Source: Diphasiastrum complanatum (taxonomy: Eukaryota; Streptophyta; Lycopodiopsida; Lycopodiales; Lycopodiaceae). Taken from it: a stretch of 64,000 nt of DNA. Position 1 is the stretch's first letter; the number at the start of each line of letters is the position of its first letter. The stretch lies in NCBI GenBank assembly GCA_029204225.1, contig CM055113.1, forward strand, positions 3,549,194 through 3,613,193. Direction: 5' to 3'. This document shows positions 22,801 to 34,208 of the stretch, in pieces. The notes under the pieces were generated by a model. That model searched no databases. It was not told the DNA's origin and saw only the letters and a list, made by a program, of their open reading frames with translations. A program made the position numbers and the translations under genes.

Positions 22801-22864
22801 AGAGCAGAAAGAGAAGTAGACACAATATTTATAGATTTTTCGGTTATTTTGTCGATCTCCTCTT

Positions 22865-23531
22865 TGTCAAATTTTAGTGTTTAAGGACTGAAATTGATCT
22901 ACAAATTATCACAAAGAGTGATTGGTAGCATGGGATCTTGATCTATATCAAGACTAGCTTCCAAATCTAGTTTCTACTTGACAATCTTTGTGATTCCAAG
23001 CAAGAACAATAATAAAAGATGATCCACGGCTTCACACGTGTGAAGGACAGCTACTATACGTCCTGATAACATAGAAATAGTTTACATATCATTTACTAAG
23101 AATTCATCCACAAAGAAAGTGCTTAAGAGTGTCAAAACACAAAGATTGCTTCACAAACCAAGATTTATCATCATTAGCTCAATAATGGATCCATCATGGA
23201 TCAAGTACAAAATCACAATACTCTCTCTCTAAGCTGCATCCAACACGTGTGGGACAGCTCATTGTACTCATCCATATCCAGATTGGATAAGATCTATCAA
23301 GTTTGCCACATCATCCATTGGTAGTTTGTGTTGACCTTCTAGATTCCTACAATCTAGGACCTAACTCCTATAATCTAGGAGATATCATATTAGACTCAAA
23401 TGAAAGCTAATCAAAATGGATCTGAATATTACAAGTGTCATTTCACACGTGTGGATAGGTCCTTGCACGTGTGGATCCACATAGATGTCAAAATAAATCA
23501 AAAACCATGTGAAAATTGCTTATTTCTATCA
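22865..23531 (-). repeat. Copia B 3' LTR
   Basis: On the minus strand it starts TGATAGAAATAAGC after the purine run AATTGAGGATGAG and ends TTTGACA. It contains CACACGTGTG near 23033 and 23451, and CACGTGTGG near 23253 and 23467. Confidence 0.88.
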
Positions 23532-23538
23532 CTCATCC

Positions 23539-26500
23539 TCAATTTTTACATGATACAACTATAGTACATCTATCTACAACTCCTAAGGCTGATCTTAACT
23601 TGATAAATGAAGCCTTTGGCAAGGCTTTAGTGAGTAGCTCAGCAAGGCAATCTGAAGAAGACACATGATGTAGCTTGATCTCCTTTGCTGGAACCTTTTT
23701 CCTCACAAAATGGTGAGCAATCTCTATGTGCTTGCTCCTTGCATGAAATGCGGGATTGGTTGCTAATGCTTGGCTTGATTGGTTGTCACAAAATATTGTT
23801 GGCTGCTCCTCGGCCTCCATGACTTGCAATTCCACCAAAAGCCTCTTCAACCATAGGATCTCCTTTGTTGTGGATGTTAGTGCCTTGTATTCCAATTCGG
23901 TTGAAGATAGAGAAATAGTATATATATCTTGCTTTTTGGAAAGCCAAGACACTATGCCATTGCTAAGGAAGGTGACAAAAGCACTTGTGGATCTCCTATC
24001 CACCTTATCACCTGCAAAATCAGCATCCGAATATGCCCTTAAGGCAAGATTAGATCCATCATATAAAATACCAAAGTTCTTGGTGGCTGAGATGTACCTC
24101 AACACCCTTTTTGCATTTTTCCAATGACAAACCAATGGATTTTGCATAGATTGGCTTAGTTTGCCTACACTATAACTTAGATCAAGTCTAGCTATAATAA
24201 GATAGATCAAGGAGCCTACAAGTCTCCTATATAGTGTGATGTCCTCAAAGGATGCTTCATCATCACTTTTGGAAACTTTTACATTTTGCTCCATAAGAGT
24301 TTCTACTCCTTTACAATCTTTGATTTAAAACTTTTCTAAGATAGAAGAAGCATATTTGGATTGACAAATAAAACTCTAATCCTTGCCTCTTGAGACTTCT
24401 ATTCCTAATATGAAATGAAAATTACCAAGATCCACCATCTTAAACTCCTTAAAAAATGCTACTTTCACTTCTTGTATACCATCAAGATCATTTCCACCAA
24501 GGATAATGTCATCAACATACAAAATGAGAATGATGATTTTACCATAATTAAATCTTAAGTACAAAGAAGGATCATAAACACTTACAACAAACTTAATAGA
24601 GTTCAAGAAGGTATTCAACCTAGAGTACCAAGCTCTAGATGCTTGCTTAAGCCCATAAAGGCTTCTTAGCAACAAACACACTTTTTCCTCTTGATCTTCT
24701 TTGATGAAGCCCTCGGGTTGCCTCGTGAAAATCTCCTCTTCCAAATATCCATTGAGAAAAGCATTAGTCACATCAAGTTGAAATACAGGCCAATTGAAAG
24801 TAGTTGCAAGAGATAATATCAACCTTATGGAAACTAGCTTAGCAACAGGAGCAAAAGTTTCATCAAAATCTACTCCCTTGGTTTGCAAGAACCCCTTTGC
24901 CACTAGCCTTGCCTTGTGTTTGTTGATGCTCCCATCTTGATTGCACTTCAATCTATAGATCCATTTGCACTCAAGTGGCTTTCTTCCTTGAGGAAGATCC
25001 ACAAGCTTCCATGTATGATTCTCCATAAGAGCATAATACTCTTTTTGCATGGCATTCATCCATTCTTGTAATCCAACGGGGTTGGCTCAGTTGGTTAGCT
25101 TGACATCCAAAGTTTCTTTGGTCTCAGGTTCGAGCCTCCCCTTGGAAACCAAGAAGCATTCTTGTGACTCCATAGCTTCTTCAAAGCAAGTTGGCTCATC
25201 AAACATAGAAGTTAGAAAAGTATAAGAGGTAAGTGAATGTAGATCTTCCCTTTGTTCACCTTTGTCAACATAGGTGAGCCTTGAGGGCTCGGCCTTCCTT
25301 CTTGTAGATCTCCTTGGAGTCCTCAGATCTTGAGATGGATCTTCAAGATCTTGATCACATGTAGGCTCCTCCTCAAACCTTACAAGATCCTTGACATAAG
25401 ATGGATTTGAGGCTTTCTCATTCAACTTGTAGTAGTTACCTTCATCAAAAGTAACATCTCTACTCACTAAAATCTTCTTAGTGATTGGATTATAGACTCT
25501 ATATCCCTTGCTATTTTCAGCATAACCAACAAAAATCCATTTAATAGAAGTAGGATCATCCTTTTTTCTTGTATCTAATGCTTGAAAAGCATAGCAAGTA
25601 GATCCAAAAATTCTTAGATCTTTAAGATTCGGCTTCTTACAAAATAGAGCCTCATAAGATGTTATGCCTCCAATGGGCTTACATGGCAATCTATTACACA
25701 AATAAGTTGCACAAATAATAGCCTCTCCCCAAAAGGACTTAGGTAGAGATGTATCTAACCTTAAAGCCTTAGCACACTCACATAGTGTTCTATTCATGCT
25801 CTCGGCTATACGATTTTGTTGAGGACTATAAGTACATGTAAGTTCTCTCTTAATGCCATTGAATTTACAAAACTCTATCATCTTGGTGGAGATATACTCT
25901 CCACCATTGTCACTTCTCAATACTTTAATTCTAGCATCAAGTTGATTTTCAGCTAGAGTTTTGAACTTAACAAAAGCTTCAAACACTTTACTTTTGGAAT
26001 CCAAAAGTTCAATCCAAGTGTATCTAGAGTAATCATCAATAAAAGATACATACATAGATGCACCTCCATTAGATTCTTGAGAAAAAGAGTGCACATCACT
26101 ATGAATAAGATCTAATGCTTTTGCAGATCTAGTGGAAGAGATATCAAAAGGTAGCTTGTGTGCCTTTGAGGACTACAAGCTTCACAACTTTTTCCACACT
26201 TTGAGAGTGTCTTTGGAAGGCCAAGAGAAAGATCCTTGGTGCATAGCATCTCCATAGATTTGAAGTTGGGGTGGCCCAACCTCTTATGCCAAAGTTCCAC
26301 TTGATTGAGCTCCTCCTTCACCATGTTCACACTTCCAAGAAAAACATTAGCATCAAGCTTAAAAAGCCTTCCTTGTTTGAACAAGTATCATTCATCATTA
26401 TGGAACAAACACCTTGCTTAAAATGGACATCTAAGCCATCATCCATCAATTGTCCTACACTTAACAAATTCTTAGTGAGTGTAGGAACATAGAGTACATT

Positions 26501-26829
26501 ATCAAGATCTACTCTTTTAGAGGATCTAAGACTTAAGAGAATAGTTCCCACTCCATCTATTCTACATTCTTGATCACTTGCTGTTAGAATAGAGTTTTTA
26601 AAACCTACAAAAGGTACAAGAGTTGAGAAAAAATCCTTTTGGAATGTCATGTGGGAACTAGCCCCATTATCAATCCACCATGTGTCATTGGAGTAGCTCT
26701 TTGATGTTGATGTAGAAGCCATCAAGGATGAATCCACTTCATCCTCATCTTCATCAAGAGTGAGCTTGCCTTTTTTGCTCTCTCCTTGTGCATTCTTCTT
26801 CTTGAAACACTCAGATGCAAAGTGCCCCT
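23539..26829 (-). pseudogene. Copia B pol: protease to RNase H, decayed
   Basis: Minus strand, from 26829 down: rest of the zinc knuckle, protease WWIDNGASSHM (about 26660), GAG-pre-integrase ELWHKRLGH (about 26290), integrase with LRSDNGGEY and SPQQNRIAES (26094-25087; the usual GVAE-type segment reads RIAE), RT with ETFAPVAK and YVDDII (25059-24376), RNase H with YSDADFAGD and SSTELEYKAL (24294-23539). Frame changes separate the blocks near 26350, 26115 and 24370. An 87-bp SINE-like insertion at 25070-25156 adds a stop between integrase and RT. Closest relatives in the window are E1, C and D. Confidence 0.9.
25061..25165 (+). mobile_element. Short tRNA-like (SINE-like) insertion with 9-bp target duplications
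   Basis: The copia B reading frame is interrupted by 87 bp (25070-25156) flanked by two copies of CATTCTTGT (25061-25069 and 25157-25165). The insert carries a pol III A-box-like TTGGCTCAGTTGG at about 25082-25094 and a B-box-like GGTTCGAGCC at 25127-25136, with the spacing expected of a tRNA or tRNA-derived SINE. It starts near GGGG and ends near CCCC, a possible remnant of an acceptor stem. Removing the insert restores continuity with the related polyproteins (SQE then WMNAMQ). Confidence 0.75.
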
Positions 26830-27483
26830 TGTGAAAAATACAGATCCTAAGTGGATCTAAACTCCAAGATCATTGGCTTGAATGCTTGCACTCCAAACTA
26901 CATAAGCTAGGAATTGGCAACACATTCTATGCTACCTAGAATGCAAAGAACTTGATCAAAAAGCATTTACCACAAATGGAAACTTCCATAAACATCAAGT
27001 GCGGCCCAAAATAGCATTATACAGTCCATAATACATCAGCCTATCACTTTTGGAAAGCACCTAAGATCATACACAATAGCTTGAAGACAATACACACAAC
27101 AATGCTCTCAATGGAGGAAGAAACAATGACAATGATCTATTGATCTCAATGAAGCATACAAAAGGTTTCTCCAACCTGTTCTCCACGACTTCCCTACTAT
27201 TTATGGATGAGGAAGATGACTCTCTCTCCTCTCTCTAGAAGGTACTTGACCCTAGATATTCCCTATATAGGAAAAATAGCTAAAAATGGCTTATATGACC
27301 AAAATACATCAAAATGGTCTCATTTTGAAGGGTATGAAGTTTGACACTTCATCATACTAAAAAAATACAGTAAATAAAAACATTGTGGCTTGGTTCACAA
27401 GTGCGAAACTCCAGAACCAAAACTATTTACAATTTTAGCCAATTAGGCCTCAAACTAGCTAGGAAATGTTGACAATTTTCACA
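26830..27483 (-). repeat. Copia C 3' LTR
   Basis: On the minus strand it begins TGTGAAAATTGTCAAC and ends TTTTTCACA. The polypurine tract GAAGAGGGAG lies directly upstream (27484-27493). Confidence 0.95.
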
Positions 27484-27496
27484 CTCCCTCTTCAAC

Positions 27497-28347
27497 ATTG
27501 GATGCTAGTTTCAACATAGTCTTTGAGCACATTCCAAGATTAGATCTATGCATTAAATATAGGTCCTTTCCCAATGGTTTGGTGAAGATATCAGCCACAC
27601 ACTCCTTTGAAGAGACATGTTGAAGCTCCACCTCTTTGGCAATGACTTGATCTCTCACAAAATGGTGAGCAATCTCAATGTGCTTGCTCCTTGCATGAAA
27701 AACAGGATTGCTTGCCAAGCTTTGGGCTGAAAGGTTATCACAAAGTATGATTGGAGTCTTCTCTGGTTCCAGCAAGTGAAGATCCAATAACATCCTCTTG
27801 ATCCAAAGAATCTCCTTGGTGCATGTTGTTAATGCCTTGTACTCGGCTTCGGTGGAAGATAGAGAGATAGTTGGTTGCTTCTTTGATAGCCATGAGACCA
27901 CTCCATCTCCAAGATATATTGCAAAGGCACTTGTTGACTTCCTATCCATTTGATCACCTGCAAAATCTGAATCTGAAAATCCACAAAGGTTAGGTGTAGT
28001 ACCTCCATACAAGATGCCAAAATCTCTAGATCCCGAGATGTATCTAAGTACTCTCTTTCCTAGCTTCCAATGAGCCTCACTAGGATCTTGCATAAATTGA
28101 CTTAGTTTACCAACCACAAAGCTTAGATCAGGTCTTGTGATGGTTAACCATATAAGAGATCCTATTAGCTTTCTATAGAGAGTAATGTCCTTGAAGGATC
28201 TTTCATTACTTCTTGTAGTTAGCTTTAGATTTGATTCCATAGGAGTAGAAACAACTTTACAATCTTCCATATGAAACCTTTTTAGAATAGAGTTAACATA
28301 CTTTTCTTGACATATGAATGTAGATTTAGAAGTTCTAATAATCTCTA
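27497..28347 (-). pseudogene. Copia C pol, 3' part (end of RT and RNase H)
   Basis: Continues the frame broken by element D. It reads IEIIRTSKSTFICQEKYVNS, ITRPDLSF, FSDSDFAGDQMDRKS, SLSSTEAEYKAL, LCDNLSAQSL and HARSKHIEIAHHFV, and ends with EEGV just before the 3' LTR, as in element D. RNase H catalytic acidic residues are present. The frame is open; the defect is the upstream insertion and frameshift. Confidence 0.93.
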
Positions 28348-29000
28348 TGTGAAAAATTGTCAACTAGTAGTATTTTCCTAACTTGAGATTTTGTAGGCCT
28401 ATGGCCAAATAAAAGTTAGAGATAGGTTCATACATGTATGTAGAGGCCCAAAGTATGTGTACACTACTTTTGAGGTCACATTAATTAGAGGAGGTCGAGT
28501 GTGGAGCTCTTCTATTGGCTCATAATTTGGTGCATTCCTATTTGACCAAATTTCTAGGTATATGGGTGAATCCTATTGGACCCCAATTTTAGCCTATCAT
28601 AAGACAAGTGGCCAAGAGGCACTATGGCTGCTATAAATAGCCATCTCCACGAGTATGTACACATCTCATTTTCATTCTATTGAATGAATGTTATGCTCTT
28701 TGAAGGTCCATCTTCTTCTCTCTCACTTTTTTGTTCATATCTTGCATTCTAGCCACTAGAATTGTGATTTCTTTGTTGCTATGGCTTCACACGTGTGAAA
28801 TGCAGGTTGTAGGCTCTGAAGTACGGACAGGGACAGCAAGTTTCTGTTTGTGGAAGCTTATGATCAGATTTTGATGTTTAGTTGATGTTTAGTATGCTTA
28901 ACATCACAATTTCTATCATTTTTTCAATCTAGATGTGCATAACTTCCATGGCCAAGATCTTTATGAAACTTTAGCATCTTTTGGATCTGAGTTTTTCACA
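28348..29000 (+). repeat. Copia D 5' LTR with promoter
   Basis: Begins TGTGAAAAATTGTC and ends TTTTTCACA. A TATA box (TATAAATA) is at 28632-28639, and the palindrome CACACGTGTG, which contains the G-box core CACGTG, is at 28788-28797, downstream of the TATA box. Confidence 0.96.
28632..28639 (+). promoter_or_regulatory. TATA box of copia D LTR
   Basis: TATAAATA in a GC-flanked context within the LTR, 284 bp from its start; the same site is at 33840-33847 in the 3' LTR. Transcription would start about 30 bp downstream. Confidence 0.75.
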
Positions 29001-29012
29001 TGGTATCAGAGC
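29001..29012 (+). promoter_or_regulatory. Copia D primer binding site (initiator tRNA-Met)
   Basis: TGGTATCAGAGC immediately follows the 5' LTR without a spacer. Confidence 0.93.
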
Positions 29013-29609
29013 ATTAGGCGGCCAAATGTGCAGGTTTTGCCAGATTTAGAAGAGATTTGTGGGCGAGTTTGCTTTTGTAGCATTCCAATCAAGTTTCTAG
29101 CTAAAAATCTTGTTGATTTATGTGTAGAAATTGGATCTTTGTGATCAAAACATCATTTGTATGCATTTCAATTGAAGTAGGGCGAATTCCCTCTGTACTT
29201 ATCAGAATAAGGAGACAAAAATTGTTTTGGAAAGAGGGAGATGCAAGATCCAACAAGATCCTATTAGTTTTCCATTCTAGCATATAGTTTTTTGATTCAA
29301 TTTCTTGCTTCTTCATGTCAAAAACTTCAAAATTGATGTAACCCTCTGATTTTCAGTTTGCTGAATGATTCAAGAGTGTATTTCAATCTTAGGAGTGAGG
29401 GAAAAGCAAGTATATTGAGGTTTGGTCTTGGTTTGATCAAGAAATCATAAAACTAGTGGCTAAAATTAAGGAAAAAGTGAGGAAAAGAGAGAAAAAGTAA
29501 GGTTTTAGGTTCCAAATCTTTGTGATTTCTTCTTGTGTTTCATTTGTTGATTCAAGAGAGTGCTTAGTGCATTGGAACAGGTCAAAGATCAGAGATCAAT
29601 CATTGCAAC
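29013..29609 (+). other. Copia D untranslated leader
   Basis: About 600 bp between primer site and start codon. No coding region supported; it would hold the packaging signal, which cannot be located from sequence. Confidence 0.6.
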
Positions 29610-32600
29610 ATGGCTACAAATGGAGGCTACATGTTGGAAAGCAATGATAGGCTTACCTCCCTCAACTATTCTACTTGGAAAGTAAGGATGGAGTCTTTGC
29701 TTGAGATGAATGAGTTGATGGATATTGTTGTAGGTGTGGAGGAGAGACCTTTGGCACCTCAAGAACAATTGAGGTATGACAAGAGGGCAAAGAAAGCCCT
29801 TCACATGATCAAGATGAATGTGACAAATGAGCTTATCAAAGAGGTTGGTAAGTGCACATCATCTAGTGAAGCTTGGGAAGCCTTGAAGAAGGTTTATGAA
29901 TCCAAGTCTACTTCTAGAGTGTTGACTTTAAGAAGGCAAATCTTTTCTTGTATGCAAAAGAAGAGTGAGAATGGACATGCTTTTGTTTTGAGAGTTAAAG
30001 CATTGAATGATGAGTTAGCATGCATTAATGATGGCATAAATAATGAGGAGCTTGTTCAAGTGATTCTCAATGGCTTGTTGGATGATCATGCTAATCTTGT
30101 TCAAAGTTATGCTATCCAAAAATGTTTACCAAGTGTTGGAGACTTGCAAGAGGTCTTGTTGGCTGAAGAATTCAGGTTGCAAGCAAGAGTGGGAGCATCT
30201 TCTACATCTCAAGGAGGAGAAGAGGAGGCAATGTTCTCTAAAGGCAAGTTCAAGGGCAAAGGTAAAAGCAATTGGTCTAAAGGGCAAGACCAAGGTGAGC
30301 ACTCTACTTTTGGCAAAAAGAAGGATAGATCTAAGCTAAAATGTTTCTATTGTGGAGTCAAAGGGCATTTTGCTAGTGATTGTTTTAAGAAAAAGAGGGA
30401 TCAAGGGGAAAAGCAAACCAATCTAACTATTGATGAGGGTGGGGATGAGCTTCTTTCAAATGATGCTTTTGTTATGTCATCTTGCTTGTTGGCTAATCAT
30501 GGAGACATTGATCCTTGGTGGATTGATAGTGGAGCCACTTCTCATATGACATATCATAAAGAGTATTTTTCATCTTTAATGGCATTTGATGGTGATAGGA
30601 AGGTAATCTATACCGCAAATGATGGTGAGTGTGCAATCAAGGGGATTGGCACAATTCCTATTTCACTTTCTACAAATAGGAATATAGAATTGAAAGATGT
30701 TTTGCTCATTCCATCCATTACCAAGAACTTACTTAGTGTAAGCCAAATGCTTGACAAAGGATTCAAAGTTGAGTTTGATGGTGATGCTTGCTTGATCAAA
30801 AAGGGGTGTAGTATCATTGCAAAAGGGAAAAGGCAAGGGAAATTGTTCAAGCTTGATGCATGTGTTGTTGCTAACCAAGTTGGATGCATGGCAAATGAAC
30901 AAATGTCAATTCAAGAGGTATGGCATAAAAGGATGGGACATCTCAACTACAAGGCCTTGGAGGTAATAGCCAAAAAGGAGGTAGTAAGGGGACTTCCCAA
31001 GTCTCTTACTTGCTTGAATCATGTTTGTGAAGAATGTGCTTTGTCTAAATCACATAGATTGCCATATACTAGATCTATATCTAGATCTAAGATGCCTTTT
31101 TCTCTCTTGCATTCGGATATTCATGGTGTTACTACAATTAGCAATGGAGGTGCTAAGATGTATGTAACTTTCATTGATGATTTTAGTAGATTTTGTTGGG
31201 TTTATCTACTAAAGAGCAAGGATGAGGTGTTTGATGTGTTTGTCAAGTTCAAAGTTGCTATTGAGACTCAATTTACAACCAAAATCAAATGCTTGAGGAG
31301 CGACAATGGTGGTGAATACATTTCTAACAAATTCAAAGCCTTTTGCGATGAGCATGGGATCAAGAGGGAGTACACATGTCCAAGAACACCACAACAAAAT
31401 GGAGTGGCCGAGAGGAAGAATAGAACCTTGTGTGAGAGTGCAAAGGCAATGAGATTGAATGCTAATCTTCCTAAACCTTTTTGGAGTGATGCTTTGTTGT
31501 GTGCAAATTTCCTATGCAATAGATGGCCAAGTGTTGTATTGGAAGGAAAAACCCCTTTTGAAGCTTTGTTTGGTACGAAGCCTAATGTCAAGTTTCTAAG
31601 AACTTTTGGATGCATTTGCTACTTCAACATTACTCTTGATGATAGAACTAAGGAGGATCCATCTTCAAGAAAGGGCATTTTTGTTGGTTATAGTGAAGTA
31701 AGCAAAGCATATAGGATTTATGTTCCTTCAATCAAGAAAGTGTTCACAAGTAGGGATGTCATTTTTGATGAAGGTAACATTCCAAAAGTTGTTTCAAGTG
31801 ATGATGGTGTTGTTGCAACTAATGTGCTTGATGACAATGGAGTTGATGACACATTGGATGTGGATGTTGAAGAAGCCTCTTCAAGTCAAATTCCAAGGAG
31901 AACTCCAAGGCATAAAGTGAAACCCTCAAGGCTCACTTATGATGGCAAAGGTAAGCAAGTGGTGGATGGATCCAACTATGCTTTCCTAACTTCTTTTGAT
32001 GTACCTTCATGTGTAGATGAAGCAAGGCAAGAAGAGGAATGGATCCAAGCAATGGATCTTGAGTTTGAAGCACTTATGAAGAACAACACATGGAGATTGG
32101 TGGAGCTTCCAAAGGGCAAAAGTGCAATTGGATGCAAATGGATCTTCAAGGTAAAGACAAATCAAGATGGATCTATCAACAAGTTGAAGGCAAGGTTGGT
32201 GGCTAAAGGTTATGCTCAAGAGCATGGCATTGACTATGAGGAAACCTTTGCACCCGTGGCAAAGATGGTGAGCATAAGAGTAATCATTTCCCTTGCAACT
32301 CTTTATGGATGGGATCTTTGGCAATTAGACATTTCTAATGCTTTCTTGAATGGTGATCTTGAAGAGGAAGTCTACATGGAGCAACCCGAGAGCTATGTTT
32401 CTCATAGCAAGCCTAATCATGTGTGTTTTCTACAAAAAAGTTTGTATGGTCTTAAGCAAGCACCAAGGAGTTGGTATGCTAGGCTTAACTCTTTTCTACT
32501 TTCTCAAAACTTCACTATGAGTGAGTATGATCATTCACTTTACTTTAGAATTAGTGCTAATGATGTTACAATCCTTCTAATTTATGTGGATGACATTATT

Positions 32601-33560
32601 TTAAGTGGAGGGAACAAGGAAGATATAGAAGATATCAAGAAAGCACTAAAAAAGGAATTTGAAGTGCATGATCTTGGTCTTTTGAGCTATATCTTAGGAA
32701 TAGAAGTAATTAGAACTTCTCAAATCACTTTTATTTCACAAGAGAAGTATGCTATTTCTATTCTCAATAGATTTCATATGGTAGATGCAAATCCTATTGA
32801 TACACCTATGGAATCACATGTAAAGCTAACTATAAGAGGTAATGAAAGATCCTTCGAGGACATTACTCTCTATAGGAAGCTAATAGGTTCTCTTATATAT
32901 CTAACCATCACAAGACCTGATTTATCTTATTGTGTTGGTAGATTAAGCCAATTCATGCAAGATCCTAGCATAGAACATTGGAAACTAGGAAAGAGGATCT
33001 TGAGATACATCTCGGGAACAAAAGATTTTGGCATTGTTTATAGAGGCTCATCACCTAACTTATTTGGTTTTTCAGATTCAGATTTTGCAGGAGACCTTAT
33101 GGATAGAAAATCCATAAATGCACATGCTATTTTCATAGGTGATGGAGCTATCTCATGGATGTCGAAGAAACAAGCAACTATATCACTTTCTTCTAGTGAG
33201 GCCGAGTACAAAGCTTTGACATCATGCACAAAGGAGATGGTGTGGATCAAGAGGATGATTATGGAGCTTCATTTGCTGGATTTTTTAGAGAGTCCAATCA
33301 TCTTTTGTGACAACCTTTCAGCCCAAAGTCTAGCAAGCAATCCGGTTTTCCATGCAAGGAGCAAACATATCGAGGTGGCTTACCATTTTGTGAGAGAACA
33401 AGTGTTGGCAAAAGAGATCAAGCTTGAACATGTCCCATCAAAGGAATGTGTGGCTGATATCTTTACCAAAGCATTGGGAAAGGACTTATTTTTCAAGCAT
33501 AGAACAAGTCTTGGTGTACTTTCTAAATCTATGCTAAAACTAGTTGAAGAGGGAGTGTGA
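29610..33560 (+). CDS. Copia D gag-pol polyprotein, complete (1316 aa)
   Basis: One open frame encodes all copia functions. Gag (about residues 1-240) has NYSTWKVRMESLL; the zinc knuckle CFYCGVKGHFASDC lies near 245. The aspartic protease motif DSGATSHM is near 305, and the GAG-pre-integrase/HHCC region with VWHKRMGH and CEEC near 425-475. The integrase has Asp in HSDIHG (near 502), Asp in RSDNGGEY (near 564) and Glu in NGVAERKNR (near 600). Reverse transcriptase has ETFAPVAK and YVDD near 990. RNase H has SDSDFAGD (near 1155), SEAEYKAL (near 1196), CDNLSAQ and VADIFTKAL. The start ATG is in a good context (AACATGGCT). The stop at 33558-33560 lies inside the 3' LTR. No key residue is missing. 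Confidence 0.97.
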   Translation: MATNGGYMLESNDRLTSLNYSTWKVRMESLLEMNELMDIVVGVEERPLAPQEQLRYDKRAKKALHMIKMNVTNELIKEVGKCTSSSEAWEALKKVYESKSTSRVLTLRRQIFSCMQKKSENGHAFVLRVKALNDELACINDGINNEELVQVILNGLLDDHANLVQSYAIQKCLPSVGDLQEVLLAEEFRLQARVGASSTSQGGEEEAMFSKGKFKGKGKSNWSKGQDQGEHSTFGKKKDRSKLKCFYCGVKGHFASDCFKKKRDQGEKQTNLTIDEGGDELLSNDAFVMSSCLLANHGDIDPWWIDSGATSHMTYHKEYFSSLMAFDGDRKVIYTANDGECAIKGIGTIPISLSTNRNIELKDVLLIPSITKNLLSVSQMLDKGFKVEFDGDACLIKKGCSIIAKGKRQGKLFKLDACVVANQVGCMANEQMSIQEVWHKRMGHLNYKALEVIAKKEVVRGLPKSLTCLNHVCEECALSKSHRLPYTRSISRSKMPFSLLHSDIHGVTTISNGGAKMYVTFIDDFSRFCWVYLLKSKDEVFDVFVKFKVAIETQFTTKIKCLRSDNGGEYISNKFKAFCDEHGIKREYTCPRTPQQNGVAERKNRTLCESAKAMRLNANLPKPFWSDALLCANFLCNRWPSVVLEGKTPFEALFGTKPNVKFLRTFGCICYFNITLDDRTKEDPSSRKGIFVGYSEVSKAYRIYVPSIKKVFTSRDVIFDEGNIPKVVSSDDGVVATNVLDDNGVDDTLDVDVEEASSSQIPRRTPRHKVKPSRLTYDGKGKQVVDGSNYAFLTSFDVPSCVDEARQEEEWIQAMDLEFEALMKNNTWRLVELPKGKSAIGCKWIFKVKTNQDGSINKLKARLVAKGYAQEHGIDYEETFAPVAKMVSIRVIISLATLYGWDLWQLDISNAFLNGDLEEEVYMEQPESYVSHSKPNHVCFLQKSLYGLKQAPRSWYARLNSFLLSQNFTMSEYDHSLYFRISANDVTILLIYVDDIILSGGNKEDIEDIKKALKKEFEVHDLGLLSYILGIEVIRTSQITFISQEKYAISILNRFHMVDANPIDTPMESHVKLTIRGNERSFEDITLYRKLIGSLIYLTITRPDLSYCVGRLSQFMQDPSIEHWKLGKRILRYISGTKDFGIVYRGSSPNLFGFSDSDFAGDLMDRKSINAHAIFIGDGAISWMSKKQATISLSSSEAEYKALTSCTKEMVWIKRMIMELHLLDFLESPIIFCDNLSAQSLASNPVFHARSKHIEVAYHFVREQVLAKEIKLEHVPSKECVADIFTKALGKDLFFKHRTSLGVLSKSMLKLVEEGV
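33546..33555 (+). promoter_or_regulatory. Copia D polypurine tract
   Basis: GAAGAGGGAG abuts the 3' LTR and also encodes the last residues of the polyprotein. The same sequence occupies this position in element C. Confidence 0.9.
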
Positions 33561-34208
33561 AAAATTGTCAACTAGTAGTATTTTCCTAACTTGAGATTTT
33601 GTAGGCCTATGGCCAAATAAAAGTTAGAGATAGGTTCATACATGTATGTAGAGGCCCAAAGTATGTGTACACTACTTTTGAGGTCACATTAATTAGAGGA
33701 GGTCGAGTGTGGAGCTCTTCTATTGGCTCATAATTTGGTGCATTCCTATTTGACCAAATTTCTAGGTATATGGGTGAATCCTATTGGACCCCAATTTTAG
33801 CCTATCATAAGACAAGTGGCCAAGAGGCACTATGGCTGCTATAAATAGCCATCTCCACGAGTATGTACACATCTCATTTTCATTCTATTGAATGAATGTT
33901 ATGCTCTTTGAAGGTCCATCTTCTTCTCTCTCACTTTTTTGTTCATATCTTGCATTCTAGCCACTAGAATTGTGATTTCTTTGTTGCTATGGCTTCACAC
34001 GTGTGAAATGCAGGTTGTAGGCTCTGAAGTACGGACAGGGACAGCAAGTTTCTGTTTGTGGAAGCTTATGATCAGATTTTGATGTTTAGTTGATGTTTAG
34101 TATGCTTAACATCACAATTTCTATCATTTTTTCAATCTAGATGTGCATAACTTCCATGGCCAAGATCTTTATGAAACTTTAGCATCTTTTGGATCTGAGT
34201 TTTTCACA
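33556..34208 (+). repeat. Copia D 3' LTR
   Basis: Same length (653 bp) as the 5' LTR; I saw no difference between them. TATA box at 33840-33847, CACACGTGTG at 33996-34005. Confidence 0.96.
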
